Origin: Qipengyuania mesophila
GTDB taxonomy: Bacteria; Pseudomonadota; Alphaproteobacteria; Sphingomonadales; Sphingomonadaceae
DNA: 64,000 bases
Assembly (NCBI RefSeq): GCF_019711655.1
Contig: NZ_JAIGNU010000001.1
Span: 1,025,501-1,089,500, forward strand
Direction of reading: 5' to 3'
Shown here: positions 62,854-64,000 of the stretch, piece by piece
How positions within the stretch are numbered: position 1 is the first letter of the stretch
Layout: every line of letters starts with the position of its first letter
Position numbers and translations under genes: made by a program
The notes under the pieces: model-generated
What the model saw: the letters and a program-made list of their open reading frames with translations, nothing else
What the model was told of the DNA's origin: nothing
Databases searched by the model: none

Positions 62854-64000
62854 ATGAAAAGATTTCCATCACGCCACCATTGCGCCCTTAGTGCATTGGC
62901 AGCGGCACTTGCCTTCACACCGACAGCCGCCTTCGCCCAGGATGTTGGCGAACCCGATGCGGATCTGGTTGAAGGGGCCGATGTCGAAGACCAAAACGTA
63001 ATCATTGTTACCGCGCAAGGGCGATCGCAGGTCTTGGCGGATGTTCCAGTCGCCGTGTCAGCTGTTTCCGGAGAAACCCTCCAGAATTCGGGCGCCAGCG
63101 ACATACGTGAGCTGAACCAGGTTGCACCGTCCCTGCTGGTGTCTTCCACCGGCAACGAAGCTAACGGTTCCGCGCGTATTCGCGGTATCGGCACGGTCGG
63201 CGACAACCCTGGTCTGGAAAGTTCGGTCGCGGTTTTTGTCGATGGAGTCTATCGCTCTCGTTCGGGAAGCGCCCTGAGTGAGCTCGGCCCTATCGACAGG
63301 GTCGAAATCCTTCGCGGTCCCCAAGGTACTCTGGGCGGGCGGAACTCATCGGCAGGCCTGATCAATATCTACACCGCACCGCCCGAGTTCGATTTCAGCG
63401 CATACGGGGCCTTCACTTATGGCAACTATGATGCGATCCGCGTCGAAGGTGGCATAAACGCTCCGCTTGGCGACACCGTAGCTGCGCGTGTGGACGGCGT
63501 TTACTTTGAGCGCGACGGCTTCTACAACGATATTACCAACGGCGGGACGATCAACAATCGCGATCGTTATCTGGTCCGCGGTCAGCTCCTGTTCGAACCC
63601 AATGACGACCTGTCCATTCGCCTTGTCGGGGATTATTCCAAAAAGGACGAAGCGTGCTGTGCCGCGACGTTCGTCCAGCCCGAGTTTGCTCCGCTTGCAC
63701 GGATCAGCGCTGGATTTGATCCCTTTACGAGGCCATCGGATGGGGCCGCCCTGACGAGTACCGCAAATCCGATCGTTCCCGTGTTGCTTGCGCTTGGGCA
63801 GGATCCGCGTGCCCTCACCCAAGACACATTCAACCGCGACCTGTACCCTACGCCGGGCAGAAGCTATGAAGGCGAAACCGAAGACTACGGTATTTCCGCT
63901 GAGATCAATTGGGATTTCGGGAACGTCACGTTGACGTCTATCACGGGCTACCGTGAATATGCCAACAGCCAGGGATCTGACACCGATTACACTACTGTCG
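62854..64000 (+). CDS. TonB-dependent outer-membrane receptor, 3' end outside window
   Basis: The first about 382 residues are visible. A signal peptide (MKRFPSRHHCALSALAAALAF to AFAQ) is followed by a TonB-box-like NVIIVTAQGRSQVLADVPVAV, a plug domain with RIRGIGTVGDNPGLESSVAVF and RVEILRGPQGTLGGRNSSAG, and the first barrel strands. GGAGAGG lies about 5 nt before ATG 62854. The frame is open to the right edge. It follows the CYP153/dehydrogenase operon after 166 nt and probably imports the pathway's substrate; it is a different protein from the receptor at 44183. Confidence 0.9.
   Translation, partial: MKRFPSRHHCALSALAAALAFTPTAAFAQDVGEPDADLVEGADVEDQNVIIVTAQGRSQVLADVPVAVSAVSGETLQNSGASDIRELNQVAPSLLVSSTGNEANGSARIRGIGTVGDNPGLESSVAVFVDGVYRSRSGSALSELGPIDRVEILRGPQGTLGGRNSSAGLINIYTAPPEFDFSAYGAFTYGNYDAIRVEGGINAPLGDTVAARVDGVYFERDGFYNDITNGGTINNRDRYLVRGQLLFEPNDDLSIRLVGDYSKKDEACCAATFVQPEFAPLARISAGFDPFTRPSDGAALTSTANPIVPVLLALGQDPRALTQDTFNRDLYPTPGRSYEGETEDYGISAEINWDFGNVTLTSITGYREYANSQGSDTDYTTV

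Noticed and set aside
1-64000. CRISPR arrays, rRNA, tRNA genes and complete insertion sequences
   Set aside because: Looked for by eye and not found; a tRNA or small RNA could have been missed without a covariance-model search.

Overview
The window is high-GC DNA from an alphaproteobacterium, most likely Sphingomonadales (Erythrobacter/Novosphingobium-like). This is judged from gene content: two large TonB-dependent receptors, a CYP153-type P450, three two-gene acyl-CoA dehydrogenase pairs, a UbiM-like hydroxylase and the HutF route of histidine use. No rRNA, tRNA, CRISPR array or intact transposase was seen. Both ends cut a gene: hutF on the left, a TonB-dependent receptor on the right.

Layout. 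(1) 1-1.8 kb: end of a hut operon (hutF, hutC). (2) 2.2-6.2 kb: an MpaB-like oxygenase, two acyl-CoA dehydrogenases and a TetR regulator, with two copies of a TTATCA-N4-TGATAA operator. (3) 6.3-10.2 kb: an ECF sigma/anti-sigma pair with a subtilisin-like protease and two exported proteins. Four promoter-like elements of one type (GGATKAA-N15-CGTTTM) lie in front of these genes. (4) 10.5-37.3 kb: an anaerobic respiration block. A minus-strand run of twelve tightly packed genes encodes a fused NarK, NarGHJI, a PpiC-type isomerase and molybdenum cofactor synthesis (moaA, D, E, B, C, moeA); mobA converges on it. Next come a Crp/Fnr regulator, a porin, carbonic anhydrase-NnrS, an acyl-CoA dehydrogenase, pdxH, a phenylpyruvate/indolepyruvate-type decarboxylase, the anaerobic ribonucleotide reductase nrdD-nrdG and a UbiM-like hydroxylase. 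FNR-type boxes (TTGAT-N4-ATCAA) stand before narK, before the porin/carbonic anhydrase pair and between the decarboxylase and nrdD. (5) 37.3-39.5 kb: AT-richer DNA with a lone MlaD-type gene and a broken MarR gene, a possible island edge. (6) 39.5-43.7 kb: a complete EmrA-EmrB-TolC-type efflux operon. (7) 44.2-64 kb: a catabolic region for an aliphatic, alicyclic or isoprenoid substrate. It holds a TonB receptor, then a long minus-strand operon (GntR regulator, nitronate-monooxygenase-type flavoprotein, 21-codon mini-ORF, Coq4-like protein, thiolase-fold protein, DUF35 protein, two acyl-CoA dehydrogenases, acyl-CoA ligase, Baeyer-Villiger monooxygenase, alpha/beta hydrolase). Divergent to it are CYP153, a [2Fe-2S] ferredoxin, two more acyl-CoA dehydrogenases and a second TonB receptor.

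How the genes may work together. Block 4 would let the cell respire nitrate to nitrite, make MGD cofactor for NarG and make deoxynucleotides without oxygen under one FNR/Dnr-type control; no nitrite reductase is present here. Block 7 reads as hydroxylation (CYP153 with ferredoxin), ketone-to-ester conversion and ester cleavage (BVMO, hydrolase), CoA activation, dehydrogenation by two-subunit dehydrogenases and chain cleavage by a thiolase-fold protein with its DUF35 partner. Families are recognised by motif and memory of the families only; no database search was possible, and substrates are inferred.
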